Assembly (NCBI GenBank): GCA_018067145.1
Contig: JAGPVD010000022.1
Coordinates: forward strand, 1-64,000
Origin: Methyloceanibacter sp.
GTDB lineage: Bacteria; Pseudomonadota; Alphaproteobacteria; Rhizobiales; Methyloligellaceae
DNA: 64,000 nt
Direction: 5' to 3'
The notes below the pieces were generated by a model that saw nothing but the letters and a program-made list of their open reading frames with translations, was not told the origin of the DNA and did no database searches. The position numbers were made by a program, and so were the translations under genes. Below are positions 42,800-53,695 of this stretch, piece by piece. Position 1 is the first letter of the stretch. Each line of letters starts with the position of its first letter.

Positions 42800-45700
42800 C
42801 TAGAGCGCACTGATTGAGGCGACGCCTTCGACCTGCTTCAGTTCGCTCCTCTGGCGCGGCGTGGTGTCGATCCCCTGGGGCACCTCAAACTCAACCTCTT
42901 TTGCGAGCCCTTCGAGGTGCACCACAAGGCGAAACTTCCCTTGGCCGCCCTCGGCTCCCAGCTGTTCGGCAAGCGGCGCCAGGGCCTTTGTGTCCTCCAC
43001 ATAGACCCTCATGCCCGCATTTCTGGCATCGGCGGCGCCGTCCAGCGAGGATAGGCCTTGGATCCTGACCCTGACGGTCTCGCCGTCCGGTTCGGCCTCC
43101 ACGTCCAGCAATACGACGGTTCCGGGCTCCAGCAAGGGCCGCGAGGCCAGCAGCGCTTCGGAAAAGATCACTGCCTCGAACTGGCCTGTCGCATCGGAGA
43201 AAACCGCAAAAGCATAAGGGTTACCGCTCTTGCCGGTCCGCTCGCGGGCGGAGAGGACGGTGCCCGCCAGTCTGCCGACGACGCTACGCACTCTGGCTTT
43301 GGCGGCAAATTCCGTCCAGGTCTCCGCGCCGAGGCTCTTCAGCACGTCCTCGTAGTCGTCGAGGGGATGACCCGTGAGGAAGAAGCCGATCGCCTCGAAC
43401 TCGTTTTTCAGACGGTCGATGGGTACAAAGGGCTTTGTGTTGCGCAGCTCGATGGGCGGCGGGGCGTGTCTGGCGCCGTAGAAGAGATCCTCTTGGCCTT
43501 TGGCACGCGCCTCTAGCGATCGGTTCGCCTCCGATAAAATCCGATCGACATTGGCCAGCGCCGTGGCCCGATCGATGCCGAGATCATCGAGCGCGCCGGC
43601 TGCGGCCATAGTCTCCAGCGCGCGCTTATTGACGAAGCGCGGACTGATGCGCCGGGCGAAGTCGGAGACGTCCTTGAAAGGCCCGTTCTCATCTCGCTCA
43701 GCGCAGATGTGCTCCACCGCCTGTCGACCGACATTCTTTAGCGCGGCGAGCGAATAGCGGATGGCGCCCTCGCTCGGCATGAAACCAACTTCTGAACGGT
43801 TCACCGAAGGCGCCTCCAGGCGAATGTCGAGGCGCCGCGCCTCTTGGGTGAAATTACTCAGCTTGTCGGCATTGCCCATGTCGAGGGTCATGGAAGCGGC
43901 GACGAACTCTGTCGGGTAGTGCGCTTTGAGATAGGCGGTCTGGTAGGCGATGAGCGCATAGGCGGCGGCATGGGACTTATTGAAGCCGTAGCCGGCGAAC
44001 TTCGCCACGAGTTCGAAGATGTATTGGGCCCGGCCTTTGTCGACGCCATTCTCTATCGCGCCGGAGACGAAACGTGCGCGCTGCTTGTCCATCTCCGCCT
44101 TGATTTTCTTGCCCATGGCGCGACGCAGCAGGTCGGCCTCGCCGAGCGAATAGCCCGACAGGTCCTGGGCGATCTGCATCACCTGTTCCTGGTAGATGAT
44201 GACGCCGTAGGTCTCATCCAGGATCGGTTGGATTGAGTCGTGAAGGCTCTCAATCTCTTCGCGCCCATGTTTGCGATTCACATAGGTATCGATGTTGTCC
44301 ATCGGGCCCGGGCGATAAAGGGCCACGATGGCGATGATGTCTTCGAACCGGTCCGGCTTCAGCTTGCGCAGGGCGTCGCGCATGCCCTGCCCTTCGAGTT
44401 GGAACACGCCGACCGTGTCGCCGCGCTGCATCAGCTTGTAAGAGGCCTTATCGTCGAGCGGGATGCTCAACGGATCGATGTCGGGCCCGTTGCGGGCGAT
44501 GAGCTTCCGCGTCGTGTCGATCACGGTCAGCGTCTTGAGGCCAAGAAAGTCGAACTTCACCAGGCCAGCGGCTTCCGCCCATTTCATATTGAACTGCGTG
44601 GCAGGCAGCTGGGCGCGTGCGTCCCGGTAGAGCGGTACGAGCTCGATCAGGGGGCGGTCGGCGATGACCACGCCGGCGGCATGGGTCGAGGCATGCCGGT
44701 AGAGGCCCTCGAGTCGTTGGCCAATATTGAGCAGCTTGGCGACGATGGGTTCGGCGTCACGTTCTTGTTGCAGGCGTGGCTCCCCGGCAATGGCTTGCGG
44801 CAGGGTGACAGGGTTGGCCGGGTTCATGGGCACGAGCTTGCACAGGCGATCGACCTGGCCATAAGGCATCTGCAACACGCGACCGACGTCGCGCAGTACA
44901 GCGCGCGCCTGAAGCTTACCGAAGGTGATAATCTGCGCCACGCGGTCCTCGCCATAGCGCTCACGCACATAAGCGATCACCTCGTCGCGGCGGTCCTGGC
45001 AGAAGTCGATGTCAAAGTCAGGCATGGACACGCGTTCGGGATTCAAGAAACGTTCGAACAGAAGTCCAAAACGAATTGGATCGAGATCGGTGATGGTGAG
45101 CACATAGGCCACCAGCGAACCGGCGCCGGAACCACGGCCTGGGCCGACGGGTATGCCCTGCTCTTTGGTCCACTTGATGAAGTCGGCAACGATCAAAAAA
45201 TAGCCCTGGTAGTTCATGCCGGTGATGACATCGAGCTCGAACGCGAGGCGTTCCGCGTATGAGTCCGCGTCTTCACCCGGCGCGATGCCAGCTTGGGCGA
45301 TGCGTGCTTTCAAGCCTGCTTCCGCTTGGCGCCGCAGTTCGGCGGCTTCGGTCTCGGCGAGCGCGCTAGTCGCCTCGCCGCCGGTGAGGAACGGCGGCAG
45401 GATGGGATCGCGCTGCATGGGCCGATAGGCGCAGCGCTGGGCTATCTCGATGGTGTTCTCGATGGCCTCTGGCAGATCAGCGAACAGTGCCCGCATCTCT
45501 TTCGCCGTCTTGAAGGAATGCTCGGGGCTCAAGCGCCGCCGCTCATCGACCGCCACATAGCTTCCTTGAGCAATGCAGATGAGCGCGTCATGCGCCTCGA
45601 AGTCATCCGTGGTGGCAAAAAACGGCTCGTTGGTGGCGACGAGCGGAAGCTCCATGTCGTAGGCCAAGCCAACCAGTTGAGGCTCGACGGCTCTCTCGTG

Positions 45701-46267
45701 TGGCAACCCGTGCCGCTGGATTTCCACGTAGAGCCGGTCGCCGAACAGATGGTGCAGCGCCTCGAGACGGTCGCGGGCGAGTTCAGCGTTGCCCTCGGCA
45801 AGGGCTAGGTCGATGACGCCTTCGGGTCCGCCGGTCAACGCGATCAGCCCTTCGGCGCGCTCCGCCAATTCGTCCATGGTGATGATCGCGTCGCCACTCT
45901 CCGCGGCCGTGAAATAGGCCTGGGTGGAGAGGTGCATCAGATTGGCGTAGCCGGTGTCGTCCTTGGCCAACAGTGCGATGCGTCCGTCCCCCTTCGGCCC
46001 CCGCAGATCGCTGCCCGGTATGGGTTCAGCTTCAGCGGCAAAGGTGAGCGCCAGGGTGCAGCCGATGATAGGTTGGATGCCGGCGCCGGCCATGGCTTCG
46101 GAGAATTCGAGCGCGCCAAACAGATTGTTGGAATCGGTGAGCGCGAGCGCTAGTGCGCTGTCAGCCTTGGCGATCTCCACGAGCCGCTGTGTGGTGAGCG
46201 CCCCTTCGAGCAGCGAATAGGCTGAGTGCACGCGAAGATGCACGAAGGGTTGGGGTCGCTCGGTCAC
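42800..46267 (-). CDS. dnaE: DNA polymerase III alpha subunit
   Basis: 1155 aa; PHP domain HLRVHSAYSLLEGAL; PDFDIDFCQDRRDEVI; IIYQEQVMQIAQDLSGYSLGEADLLRRAMGKK. Confidence 0.98.
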   Translation of the reverse strand: MTERPQPFVHLRVHSAYSLLEGALTTQRLVEIAKADSALALALTDSNNLFGALEFSEAMAGAGIQPIIGCTLALTFAAEAEPIPGSDLRGPKGDGRIALLAKDDTGYANLMHLSTQAYFTAAESGDAIITMDELAERAEGLIALTGGPEGVIDLALAEGNAELARDRLEALHHLFGDRLYVEIQRHGLPHERAVEPQLVGLAYDMELPLVATNEPFFATTDDFEAHDALICIAQGSYVAVDERRRLSPEHSFKTAKEMRALFADLPEAIENTIEIAQRCAYRPMQRDPILPPFLTGGEATSALAETEAAELRRQAEAGLKARIAQAGIAPGEDADSYAERLAFELDVITGMNYQGYFLIVADFIKWTKEQGIPVGPGRGSGAGSLVAYVLTITDLDPIRFGLLFERFLNPERVSMPDFDIDFCQDRRDEVIAYVRERYGEDRVAQIITFGKLQARAVLRDVGRVLQMPYGQVDRLCKLVPMNPANPVTLPQAIAGEPRLQQERDAEPIVAKLLNIGQRLEGLYRHASTHAAGVVIADRPLIELVPLYRDARAQLPATQFNMKWAEAAGLVKFDFLGLKTLTVIDTTRKLIARNGPDIDPLSIPLDDKASYKLMQRGDTVGVFQLEGQGMRDALRKLKPDRFEDIIAIVALYRPGPMDNIDTYVNRKHGREEIESLHDSIQPILDETYGVIIYQEQVMQIAQDLSGYSLGEADLLRRAMGKKIKAEMDKQRARFVSGAIENGVDKGRAQYIFELVAKFAGYGFNKSHAAAYALIAYQTAYLKAHYPTEFVAASMTLDMGNADKLSNFTQEARRLDIRLEAPSVNRSEVGFMPSEGAIRYSLAALKNVGRQAVEHICAERDENGPFKDVSDFARRISPRFVNKRALETMAAAGALDDLGIDRATALANVDRILSEANRSLEARAKGQEDLFYGARHAPPPIELRNTKPFVPIDRLKNEFEAIGFFLTGHPLDDYEDVLKSLGAETWTEFAAKARVRSVVGRLAGTVLSARERTGKSGNPYAFAVFSDATGQFEAVIFSEALLASRPLLEPGTVVLLDVEAEPDGETVRVRIQGLSSLDGAADARNAGMRVYVEDTKALAPLAEQLGAEGGQGKFRLVVHLEGLAKEVEFEVPQGIDTTPRQRSELKQVEGVASISAL

Positions 46268-46422
46268 GCAGAAAATGCCTTCGGTTGGACGGGTCCCCTA
46301 CAGTCTCGGATTCGGGCCCCTTATTCGAGGCCCGATCACGCCTTTTCAACGCTACACACGGGGGAAAGCCTGGCTGCTGAGACTATAATGTTCTCATTAC
46401 GTTCTTAACGCAAGAGAACCGG

Positions 46423-47145
46423 TTAGCTGTCGATTTCGACCTCGACAACCTCTTCTTCGATGAGATGGCCCTCGGCGAGGCGCAAGGTGCGGTCCATGCG
46501 GGCCGCCAGTTCCAGATTATGGGTGGCGATCACCGCCGCCACGCCCTCTTCGCTCACCAGGCGCATCAGTTCCTCGAAAACCCGGCCCGCCGTGCTGGGG
46601 TCGAGATTGCCGGTAGGCTCGTCAGCCAGCAGGATTTTGGGCCGATTGGCGACGGCGCGGGCGATGGCCACGCGTTGCTGCTCCCCGCCGGAAAGCTCAG
46701 AGGGCCGATGGTCCCAACGGTCTTTCAGTCCAAGCATTTCCAGAAGGCTACGTGCGCGTTCTTCCGCCTGGGATTTGCTCAGGCCAAGAATGAGTTGGGG
46801 CAGCATCACGTTTTCCAGCGCCGTGAACTCCGGCAGGAGGTGATGGAACTGATAGACGAAGCCCACTTCCATGCGGCGCATGCGGGTCCGTTCGTTGTCG
46901 GCGAGCTTGCCGCAATCGACGCCGTCGATGATGACCGCGCCTGAATCCGGTTGCTCAAGAAGCCCGGCGATATGCAGCAGGGTCGACTTGCCGGCGCCGG
47001 AAGGGCCGAGCAGCGCGACGGTCTCGCCGGGATAGAAAGTAGCGCACGCCTCCTTCAGCACGTCGATGCGGCGATCGCCTTGCGTGAAGCCATGATCCAG
47101 CTTCTCAAGACGCAGCGCAGGGATACGTTCGGGTTTGTCCACCAT
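46423..47145 (-). CDS. lolD: Lipoprotein-releasing ABC transporter ATP-binding protein
   Basis: Walker [39 protein letters not shown]. Confidence 0.95.
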   Translation of the reverse strand: MVDKPERIPALRLEKLDHGFTQGDRRIDVLKEACATFYPGETVALLGPSGAGKSTLLHIAGLLEQPDSGAVIIDGVDCGKLADNERTRMRRMEVGFVYQFHHLLPEFTALENVMLPQLILGLSKSQAEERARSLLEMLGLKDRWDHRPSELSGGEQQRVAIARAVANRPKILLADEPTGNLDPSTAGRVFEELMRLVSEEGVAAVIATHNLELAARMDRTLRLAEGHLIEEEVVEVEIDS

Positions 47146-47152
47146 CCGTCCC

Positions 47153-48430
47153 CTATTCGTAACGCAGTGCTTCGACGGGATCGAGACGCGACGCCCGCCA
47201 GGACGGATAGACAGTAGCGAGCACCGACAAGATGAGCGCCATGAGGACGACGGTCGTGGTCTCGCCCGTGTCCATGTCGGCCGGAAGCTGCGAGAGATAA
47301 TACATCTCCGGGGCGAACAGCTCGGTGGAGGTGAGCCAGCCGATGAATTGACGCAAGGCGTCGATGTTGAGACAGACCACCACGCCAAGTGCGAGGCCTG
47401 CGAGTGTGCCGACAATGCCGATACTGGCGCCGGTGATGAAGAACACGCGCATGACTGCACCACGCGTGGCGCCCATGGTTCGCAGAATCGCGATGTCTCG
47501 GCCCTTGTCCTTCACCAGCATGATGAGGCCGGAGACAATGTTGAGCGCGGCCACCAGCACGATCAACGTAAGGATGAGGAACATGACGTTCCGTTCGACT
47601 TGGAGCGCAGTGAAGAAGGTGGCGTTTCGCTGTCGCCAATCGCTGACATAGATGGTCGGCCCCGCGGCGGTGATGATCATCGGCGATAGCTCGCCAACCT
47701 CATCGGGGTCATTGAGCACGACCTCGAGCACCGTCACGGTGTCAGGTTTGCTGAAGTAGAGCTGCGCTTCTTTTAACGGCATGAACAGAATACTGGCGTC
47801 GTATTCGGACATGCCAATTTCGAAGATGGCGGCAACGGGATAGCGCTTTACGCGCGGCGCCGTGCCAAGCGCGGTTGCTGGGCCATGTGGCGTGAGGATG
47901 GAAACTTCGTCGCCGACCTTGACGTTCAGTTGGTTGGCCATGCGACTCCCGAGCGCAAGTCCAGGCTGATCGTCGAAGCCATCGAGCGTACCGAAACGGA
48001 TATTCTTGGAAATCGGTTTAAGGCTTTTAAGGTCGGCTTCGCGCAAACCGCGTACGAGCGCGCCACTGGAGGTGAACGGGGTTGAGATCAACACCTGCCC
48101 CTCCATCAGGGGCAGCACGTATTTTACGCCTTCGACCTCGCGGATGCGGTTGGCCACGTCGTCGTAGTCGGTGAAGGCGCCGAGGCTGTGCACGACTACA
48201 TGGCCGTTGAGCCCTAGCATCTTGTCGAACAGCTCTTGGCGGAAGCCATTCATCACCGCCATGACGATAATGAGAGTGGCGACACCAAGCATGATCCCGA
48301 TGAAGGAAAAACCGGCGATGACCGAGATGAAGCCTTCCTTGCGGCGCGCACGCAAATAGCGGAGCGCCACCATCCATTCGAAGGGTGCAAACGCCCGCGG
48401 CGCCGTCGCAGTGGTCGTGTCGGAACTCAT
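47153..48430 (-). CDS. Lipoprotein-releasing ABC transporter permease LolC/LolE
   Basis: [46 protein letters not shown]-terminal FtsX-like TMs. Confidence 0.95.
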   Translation of the reverse strand: MSSDTTTATAPRAFAPFEWMVALRYLRARRKEGFISVIAGFSFIGIMLGVATLIIVMAVMNGFRQELFDKMLGLNGHVVVHSLGAFTDYDDVANRIREVEGVKYVLPLMEGQVLISTPFTSSGALVRGLREADLKSLKPISKNIRFGTLDGFDDQPGLALGSRMANQLNVKVGDEVSILTPHGPATALGTAPRVKRYPVAAIFEIGMSEYDASILFMPLKEAQLYFSKPDTVTVLEVVLNDPDEVGELSPMIITAAGPTIYVSDWRQRNATFFTALQVERNVMFLILTLIVLVAALNIVSGLIMLVKDKGRDIAILRTMGATRGAVMRVFFITGASIGIVGTLAGLALGVVVCLNIDALRQFIGWLTSTELFAPEMYYLSQLPADMDTGETTTVVLMALILSVLATVYPSWRASRLDPVEALRYE

Positions 48431-49776
48431 GCCGCTTCCTTTCGGGCCTCTTGCGCCGATTCCACAAGGCGATTCAAAACGGCATCGAAGGTGAGACTAA
48501 GGCGCTCGCCGGTGGCGCGCTCTTTCAGCTCGATCTCACCTGTTTTGAGGCCCTTGGGGCCGACGATGACCTGCCAGGGAAGGCCAATGAGATCCATGCC
48601 GGTGAACTTGGCCCCTGCCCGGGCGTCGCGGTCGTCATAGAGCACGTCGAGACCCGCCGCTTTGAGCTGCGCGTAAAAGTCTTCGCACGCCGCATCGGTG
48701 TCGGCATCGCCGCTCTTCAAATTGATGAGGCCGACATCGAACGGCGCCACAGATTTTGGCCAGATGATGCCGTCGTCGTCGTGGGACGCTTCGATGATGG
48801 CGCCCACAAGCCGGGACACGCCGATGCCGTAGGAGCCCATCTGCACGGGAATGAGTTCACCGTCGGGCCCTTGCACCCGTGCGCCCATGGCTTCGGAATA
48901 TTTGGTGCCGAAGTAGAAGATATGGCCGACCTCGATACCGCGGGCACTCACGCGGTCGACCTCCGGCACGTCCTTCTCGAACTGCGCGGCATCGTGCTTT
49001 TCGGACGTAGCGGCATATTTCGATGTGCAGGCGCGTATCCAAGGAGTGAGATCACCCTCGTAGTCAACATCGGCTCCAGGAGCATCAAGGGTGAGCAGAT
49101 CTTTGTGACAAAAAACTTCGCTCTCACCGGTATCAGCCAGGATGATGAACTCGTGAGAGAGATCGCCGCCGATGGGACCGGTGTCGGCGGCCATGGGAAT
49201 TGATTTCAGCCCCATGCGCGCGAACGTCCGCAGATAAGAGACGAACATCCTGTTGTAGGACCGTCGCGCGTCGTCATGCGTGAGATCGAAGGAATAGGAA
49301 TCCTTCATTAAGAATTCGCGGCCTCGCATGACGCCGAAGCGCGGCCTGATCTCATCGCGGAACTTCCACTGGATATGATAGAGAATGCGCGGCAGCTCCT
49401 TATAGGACTTCACGCCGTCGCGGAAGATTGCCGTGATGAGTTCCTCATTGGTCGGGCCGAACAGCATCTGGCGCTCATGGCGGTCCTCGATGCGCAGCAT
49501 CTCCTTGCCATAGTCGTCGTACCGGCCGCTCTCTTGCCAAAGCTCGGCGGGCTGGATCGTCGGCATGAGCAATTCGATCGCGCCGGCACGGTCCTGTTCC
49601 TCGCGCACGATCTGTTCGATCTTGCGCAAGACGCGGTAGCCGAGCGGCATCCAGCTATAGATACCCGCGCTCGATTGACGAACGAGACCGGCCCGCAGCA
49701 TTAGGCGGTGGGAGACAATTTCCGCTTCCTTGGGATCGTCACGCAGAAGGGGAAGAAAGTAGCGGCTGAGGCGCAT
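48427..49776 (-). CDS. proS: Prolyl-tRNA synthetase
   Basis: [50 protein letters not shown]; 449 aa. Confidence 0.97.
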   Translation of the reverse strand: MRLSRYFLPLLRDDPKEAEIVSHRLMLRAGLVRQSSAGIYSWMPLGYRVLRKIEQIVREEQDRAGAIELLMPTIQPAELWQESGRYDDYGKEMLRIEDRHERQMLFGPTNEELITAIFRDGVKSYKELPRILYHIQWKFRDEIRPRFGVMRGREFLMKDSYSFDLTHDDARRSYNRMFVSYLRTFARMGLKSIPMAADTGPIGGDLSHEFIILADTGESEVFCHKDLLTLDAPGADVDYEGDLTPWIRACTSKYAATSEKHDAAQFEKDVPEVDRVSARGIEVGHIFYFGTKYSEAMGARVQGPDGELIPVQMGSYGIGVSRLVGAIIEASHDDDGIIWPKSVAPFDVGLINLKSGDADTDAACEDFYAQLKAAGLDVLYDDRDARAGAKFTGMDLIGLPWQVIVGPKGLKTGEIELKERATGERLSLTFDAVLNRLVESAQEARKEAA

Positions 49777-50327
49777 TGGCTAGCTTTCGGAGGCGTTAGA
49801 AGCGGGCCTGTGCCCGTTGTATTGAGCCATGCCCTGTCGCGAAAAGACGAAGAGTCGCGCCGGGTTTCTTGGCGCGGCTAATAGCTAGTTTCGCAAGGAG
49901 AGGCAAACGGCCCTGTCCACGAAATTTAAAGTCCGTGTATTCTGCCCGTCAGCTTGATCCCAGCGGCAAGCTAAGTTGCGTATAGGCCAGGGGAGCCCAA
50001 GCAGTCCATTGTGTTACAGCACCCTGATAAATGTCGCCAGCACGGTACGCAGAATTACGCGGCGTGGACACTGGAGAAACGATCCGACTCGTCTTGTTTG
50101 CCCTTGAATGCGTGCCCGTGACCCGCATCAATACAGAAATTGCGGGAACCGGTCACAATAATGGTGACAATTTGGCGCGCCATGGATAGTGTCCCGGCAC
50201 AACGCGGAAACTTTTGGGACTAGCGATTTTAAGGTTGAGCGTTGAGATTGGACTCGGGTCCAAGTCTTGGGAGGAAGGCAGCTCCGGGCGCGCCGAATAT
50301 ACAATAGTATGGGTGCCGCCGCTTTTT

Positions 50328-50429
50328 AGTCAGCATCGCGAATGTCACACCGACGGGCGAGCCTAGCTGACTGAAGAGACAAGGAGCCACGAGACTGAGA
50401 GCAAGGTCCCTGTGGCCTTGCTTTTTTTT
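50328..50429 (+). ncRNA. Candidate plus-strand small RNA (3' portion); 5' end undetermined
   Basis: Inverted repeat AGTCAGC(50328-50334)/GCTGACT(50366-50372) followed by an intrinsic terminator, no plus-strand CDS nearby. Confidence 0.4.
50400..50429 (+). terminator. Rho-independent terminator, plus strand
   Basis: AGCAAGG-t-CC-CTGT-GG-CCTTGCT followed by a T8 run. Confidence 0.85.
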
Positions 50430-50465
50430 GGCCCAGTGAATTTGCCCAGTCAACTTCGCGCAGCT

Positions 50466-50744
50466 CTACTGCACCCGCTCATAGCGTGGCAGGAATGGGA
50501 TATCGTCGAGCGTGATCACGTGATGCACGATGATCGCGTAGAGGCCAGCGAAGATGATGGCTGAAACAATCGTCGTGGCGATCATCTTGGGCAAGAGCCG
50601 CGGCCGATGCGGGGCGCTGTCAGCGGCGCCGGGCGATAGCTTCTCTCCGGCCTCTTCGGACGTCCGCACGCCAAATGGCAGCATGGCGAACAATACGATC
50701 CACCAGACGATGAAGTAGATGGCAGCGGCGAACCCGAGGCTCAT
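50466..50744 (-). CDS. DUF1467 family membrane protein
   Basis: 92 aa; IYFIVWWIVLFAMLPFGVRTSEEAGE; next to mce. Confidence 0.87.
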   Translation of the reverse strand: MSLGFAAAIYFIVWWIVLFAMLPFGVRTSEEAGEKLSPGAADSAPHRPRLLPKMIATTIVSAIIFAGLYAIIVHHVITLDDIPFLPRYERVQ

Positions 50745-50747
50745 GAC

Positions 50748-51152
50748 TTATGCCTCCTCGAGTTCCAGGAGCGTGCCGCAGAAATCCTTCGGGTGCAGGA
50801 ACAGCACAGGCTTGCCGTGGGCGCCGATCTTCGGTTCGCCTTCGCCAAGGACGCGGGCCCCCTGCTCCAGCAATTTGTCACGCGCGGCTTTGATGTCGGG
50901 GACCTCGTAGCAAAGGTGATGAATGCCCCCATTTGGATTGCGCTCGAGAAATGCGGAGATCGGTGAGTTTTCGCCAAAAACCCCAAGCAGCTCGATCTTG
51001 GTGTTGGGCAGCTCGATGAACACCGTGGTCACGCCGTGCTCGGGCTGATCCTCTTCCTCGGTGACCTTGGCGCCGAGCGTGTTGCGGTAGACATCGGCGG
51101 CCGACTTGAGGTCAGGGACGACAATGGCAACATGGTTCAAACGGCCAATCAT
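50748..51152 (-). CDS. mce: Methylmalonyl-CoA epimerase
   Basis: LNHVAIVVPDLKSAADVYRNTLGAKV; GGIHHLCYEVPDI; HPKDFCGTLLELEE. Confidence 0.94.
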   Translation of the reverse strand: MIGRLNHVAIVVPDLKSAADVYRNTLGAKVTEEEDQPEHGVTTVFIELPNTKIELLGVFGENSPISAFLERNPNGGIHHLCYEVPDIKAARDKLLEQGARVLGEGEPKIGAHGKPVLFLHPKDFCGTLLELEEA

Positions 51153-51221
51153 GAAACTCAGCTCCAGGCTAAAAACGCGTTGATTGCTTAGTATCGCATA
51201 CTCGCCGCGCGATCTGAGGCG

Positions 51222-52904
51222 CTATAGCACCGTCAGAAGGACGGAGCACATGGGCTTCTTGCCCCAGGCTTGGTTGATGGCGCCGCGCACGCCACGCCGG
51301 ACGGCCTCGCTGACAAGGGCCGGGTCCCTGCGGCGCGAGCGCGGAATGCTTTCCACCGTGCCAATTGCGGCTTCCCGAGCGATCTCTTCGAACGAAATGT
51401 CCCGATTGTCGGCCTCCGGCAGCCCGGCCATAGAGACCTCGGGGTCGGCAAGCAATTCTCCTTTGCGAGAGAGAACCACGGAGACTGTGATCGTACCGGC
51501 AAAGCTCAGCTTGCGGCGCTCGCGGACCGGGCCTGCGTCGGCGGACATGAGGATCGCGCCGTCCCGATAGAGACGTCCCACAGGCACTTCATCGACGATC
51601 TTGGCCGGCTGGGGCAAAACGCGAACCATGTCGCCATTTCGTGCCCGCACCACTTTTTTAACGCCAAGTTTTTCGGCCAGCTCCGCGTGCGCTTCCAGAT
51701 GGCGGCTTTCGCCATGCATGGGCACGGCGATCTTCGGCTTAACCCAGCCATAGAGCTGTTCAAGCTCGCCTTTGCGCGGATGGCCTGAGACGTGAACGAG
51801 GCCGTCCTGGTCAGTGATGATCTCGATCTTGTTGTCGGCCAAGGAATTCATGACCCGGCCGACCGACTTCTCGTTTCCCGGGATTGTGCGCGAGGAGAAG
51901 ATCACCCAGTCGCCCGCACTCAATTTGATGTGGGGATGTTCGCCCGACGCGGCGCGCGCCAAGGCCGCACGGGACTCACCCTGGCTGCCGGTACACAGCA
52001 CGACCACGTTTTTCGGCGGTAGCTTTTTGAAGGCCGTCTCATTGTGAAACTCAAGGTCCGGATCGAGATAGCCGGTCGCTTGCGCGGCCTCGATGACACG
52101 AAACATGGCCCGGCCGGCAACCACCAATTCGCGCCCCGCGTCCTGCGCGGCCTTGGCGACGGAACCGAGCCGCGCCACATTCGAAGCGAAGGTTGTCACG
52201 GCGACGCGCTGAGGTGCATCGGCGATGAGCTTCTTGAGCGTCACGGCGACGTCGGCCTCAGACGGCGAGATGCCTTCGCGGATCGCATTGGTGGAATCGC
52301 AGATCAGCGCGTCGAGGCCTGCTTCGCCAATCGCCTGAAGCCTTCCGGCGTCAGTTGGTGCACTCGTCAGGGGCTGCTCGTCGAGCTTCCAGTCCCCGGT
52401 GTGAAGCACAGTGCCGAGGGGTGTCGTGATAGCAATGGCGGACGGCTCTGGAATAGAATGAGACATGCTGATGAGTTCGATGTCGAACGGGCCGATGCTG
52501 TGCTTGCTCCCCATGGGAATGACTTTGAGCGGGAAGCCTTTCATCCTGCCGTTCTCGCCGAGCTTCGACTTCAACATCTCGGCGGTAAACGGCGTGGCAT
52601 AAACTGGCATGTCACTGAGATGGGGCCAGAGATCGGCGACAGCGCCGTAGTGATCCTCATGGGCATGGGTGAGCAACAGCCCAACGATGTTGTGGCTCTC
52701 TTCTTCGAGGAATTGGATATCGGGCAAGATGACGTCGATGCCGGGTTCGAATTCGCCGCCGAAGGTCACGCCCATGTCGACCACAAGCCATTTATGATGG
52801 TGCGGTCGGCCATAGCCGTAGAGGTAGAGATTCATGCCGATCTCACCGATGCCGCCGAGCGGCACGAAGACAAGCTCATTTCCCTTGCCGGATTTCTTGG
52901 CCAT
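51222..52904 (-). CDS. rnj: Ribonuclease J
   Basis: ELVFVPLGGIGEIGMNLYLYGYG; LLTHAHEDHYGAV; start MAKKSGKG. Confidence 0.94.
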   Translation of the reverse strand: MAKKSGKGNELVFVPLGGIGEIGMNLYLYGYGRPHHHKWLVVDMGVTFGGEFEPGIDVILPDIQFLEEESHNIVGLLLTHAHEDHYGAVADLWPHLSDMPVYATPFTAEMLKSKLGENGRMKGFPLKVIPMGSKHSIGPFDIELISMSHSIPEPSAIAITTPLGTVLHTGDWKLDEQPLTSAPTDAGRLQAIGEAGLDALICDSTNAIREGISPSEADVAVTLKKLIADAPQRVAVTTFASNVARLGSVAKAAQDAGRELVVAGRAMFRVIEAAQATGYLDPDLEFHNETAFKKLPPKNVVVLCTGSQGESRAALARAASGEHPHIKLSAGDWVIFSSRTIPGNEKSVGRVMNSLADNKIEIITDQDGLVHVSGHPRKGELEQLYGWVKPKIAVPMHGESRHLEAHAELAEKLGVKKVVRARNGDMVRVLPQPAKIVDEVPVGRLYRDGAILMSADAGPVRERRKLSFAGTITVSVVLSRKGELLADPEVSMAGLPEADNRDISFEEIAREAAIGTVESIPRSRRRDPALVSEAVRRGVRGAINQAWGKKPMCSVLLTVL

Positions 52905-52921
52905 TGGACTGATGCGCCTTG

Positions 52922-53695
52922 TCAGTTCGCGAAGAAGACGTCGCCAGCGGTGACGAGTTTCTCGCCTTCGCTGGTCATGAGCCGAAGCGCACCATCGGGA
53001 TCGAGACCGGCATACTCGCCTTCGGTCTCCACGCCATTGAGATTGACCCGCATGGGCCGTCCCAAGGGGCCAGCGCGGTCGAGCCAGGCGCGGCGAATGG
53101 TGGGGAACGTGGCGCCCTCGCCCCAGGCCTTGAGCCATTCGTGGGTCGTCAATGCCAACGCTTCGAGTGCATCCGCTGGTGTAACGGTCAGGCCGTAGGC
53201 ATCGAGGCTGATGGCAGGCTGCGGCAGGTCCTCGGGATGATTGTCGAGGTTGATTCCAGTGCCAATCACTACGACGGCTTTGTTGGTCGTGGGGTCGCTC
53301 ACATTTTCAAGTAGCATGCCGGCAACCTTTTCTTCCGACAGCAACAGGTCGTTGGGCCATTTAAGCAAAAGCCCCGAACGGCCCTCATAAGCTATGAGCT
53401 TGGCGACGGTCTCATAGGTAATGATGCCCGCGACGAGCGCAAGCTGACTTGCGGTCTGCAGGTTGCAATTGAGCCGGACCAGAAGGCTCGCATAGAGATT
53501 GCCGTATCTGGAGGTCCATTCGCGTCCAGCGCGGCCACGGCCCTTGGATTGCCGGGCGGACCAGATCCACAACGGTCCAGGCTCGCCCATATCGGCGCGC
53601 CGTCTCGCCTCGGCGTTGGTGGAATCGACCGAATCCAATTTGGCCAGCCGGTAGCCGGCGGGCATCTTGGGTGAAAGCGAAGCTGGGATATTCAT
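52922..53695 (-). CDS. birA: Biotin-[acetyl-CoA-carboxylase] ligase
   Basis: LDSVDSTNAEARRRA; RQSKGRGRAGREWTS; KWPNDLLL. Confidence 0.94.
   Translation of the reverse strand: MNIPASLSPKMPAGYRLAKLDSVDSTNAEARRRADMGEPGPLWIWSARQSKGRGRAGREWTSRYGNLYASLLVRLNCNLQTASQLALVAGIITYETVAKLIAYEGRSGLLLKWPNDLLLSEEKVAGMLLENVSDPTTNKAVVVIGTGINLDNHPEDLPQPAISLDAYGLTVTPADALEALALTTHEWLKAWGEGATFPTIRRAWLDRAGPLGRPMRVNLNGVETEGEYAGLDPDGALRLMTSEGEKLVTAGDVFFAN

Noticed and set aside
42720-42800. GC-rich hairpins after the dnaE stop as an intrinsic terminator
   Set aside because: Stems exist (GCCCTT-gcc-AAGGGC) but no U-tract, and this region overlaps the predicted rpsB promoter.
44240-45262. 340-aa plus-strand ORF antisense to dnaE
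   Set aside because: Antisense shadow; DnaE frame is continuous with all motifs.
42800-46267. Possible active PHP exonuclease in DnaE
   Set aside because: The motif reads HLRVHS, as in E. coli DnaE, rather than HxH; ordinary alphaproteobacterial DnaE1.
49949-50131. 60-aa minus-strand ORF in the proS/DUF1467 gap
   Set aside because: No recognisable family, no convincing RBS; left as non-coding.
50229-50453. 74-aa minus-strand ORF over the terminator region
   Set aside because: Overlaps a strong plus-strand terminator, and its composition does not look like a conserved protein.
52044-53198. 384-aa plus-strand ORF spanning rnj and birA antisense
   Set aside because: Crosses two well-supported genes on the other strand; no domain recognised.
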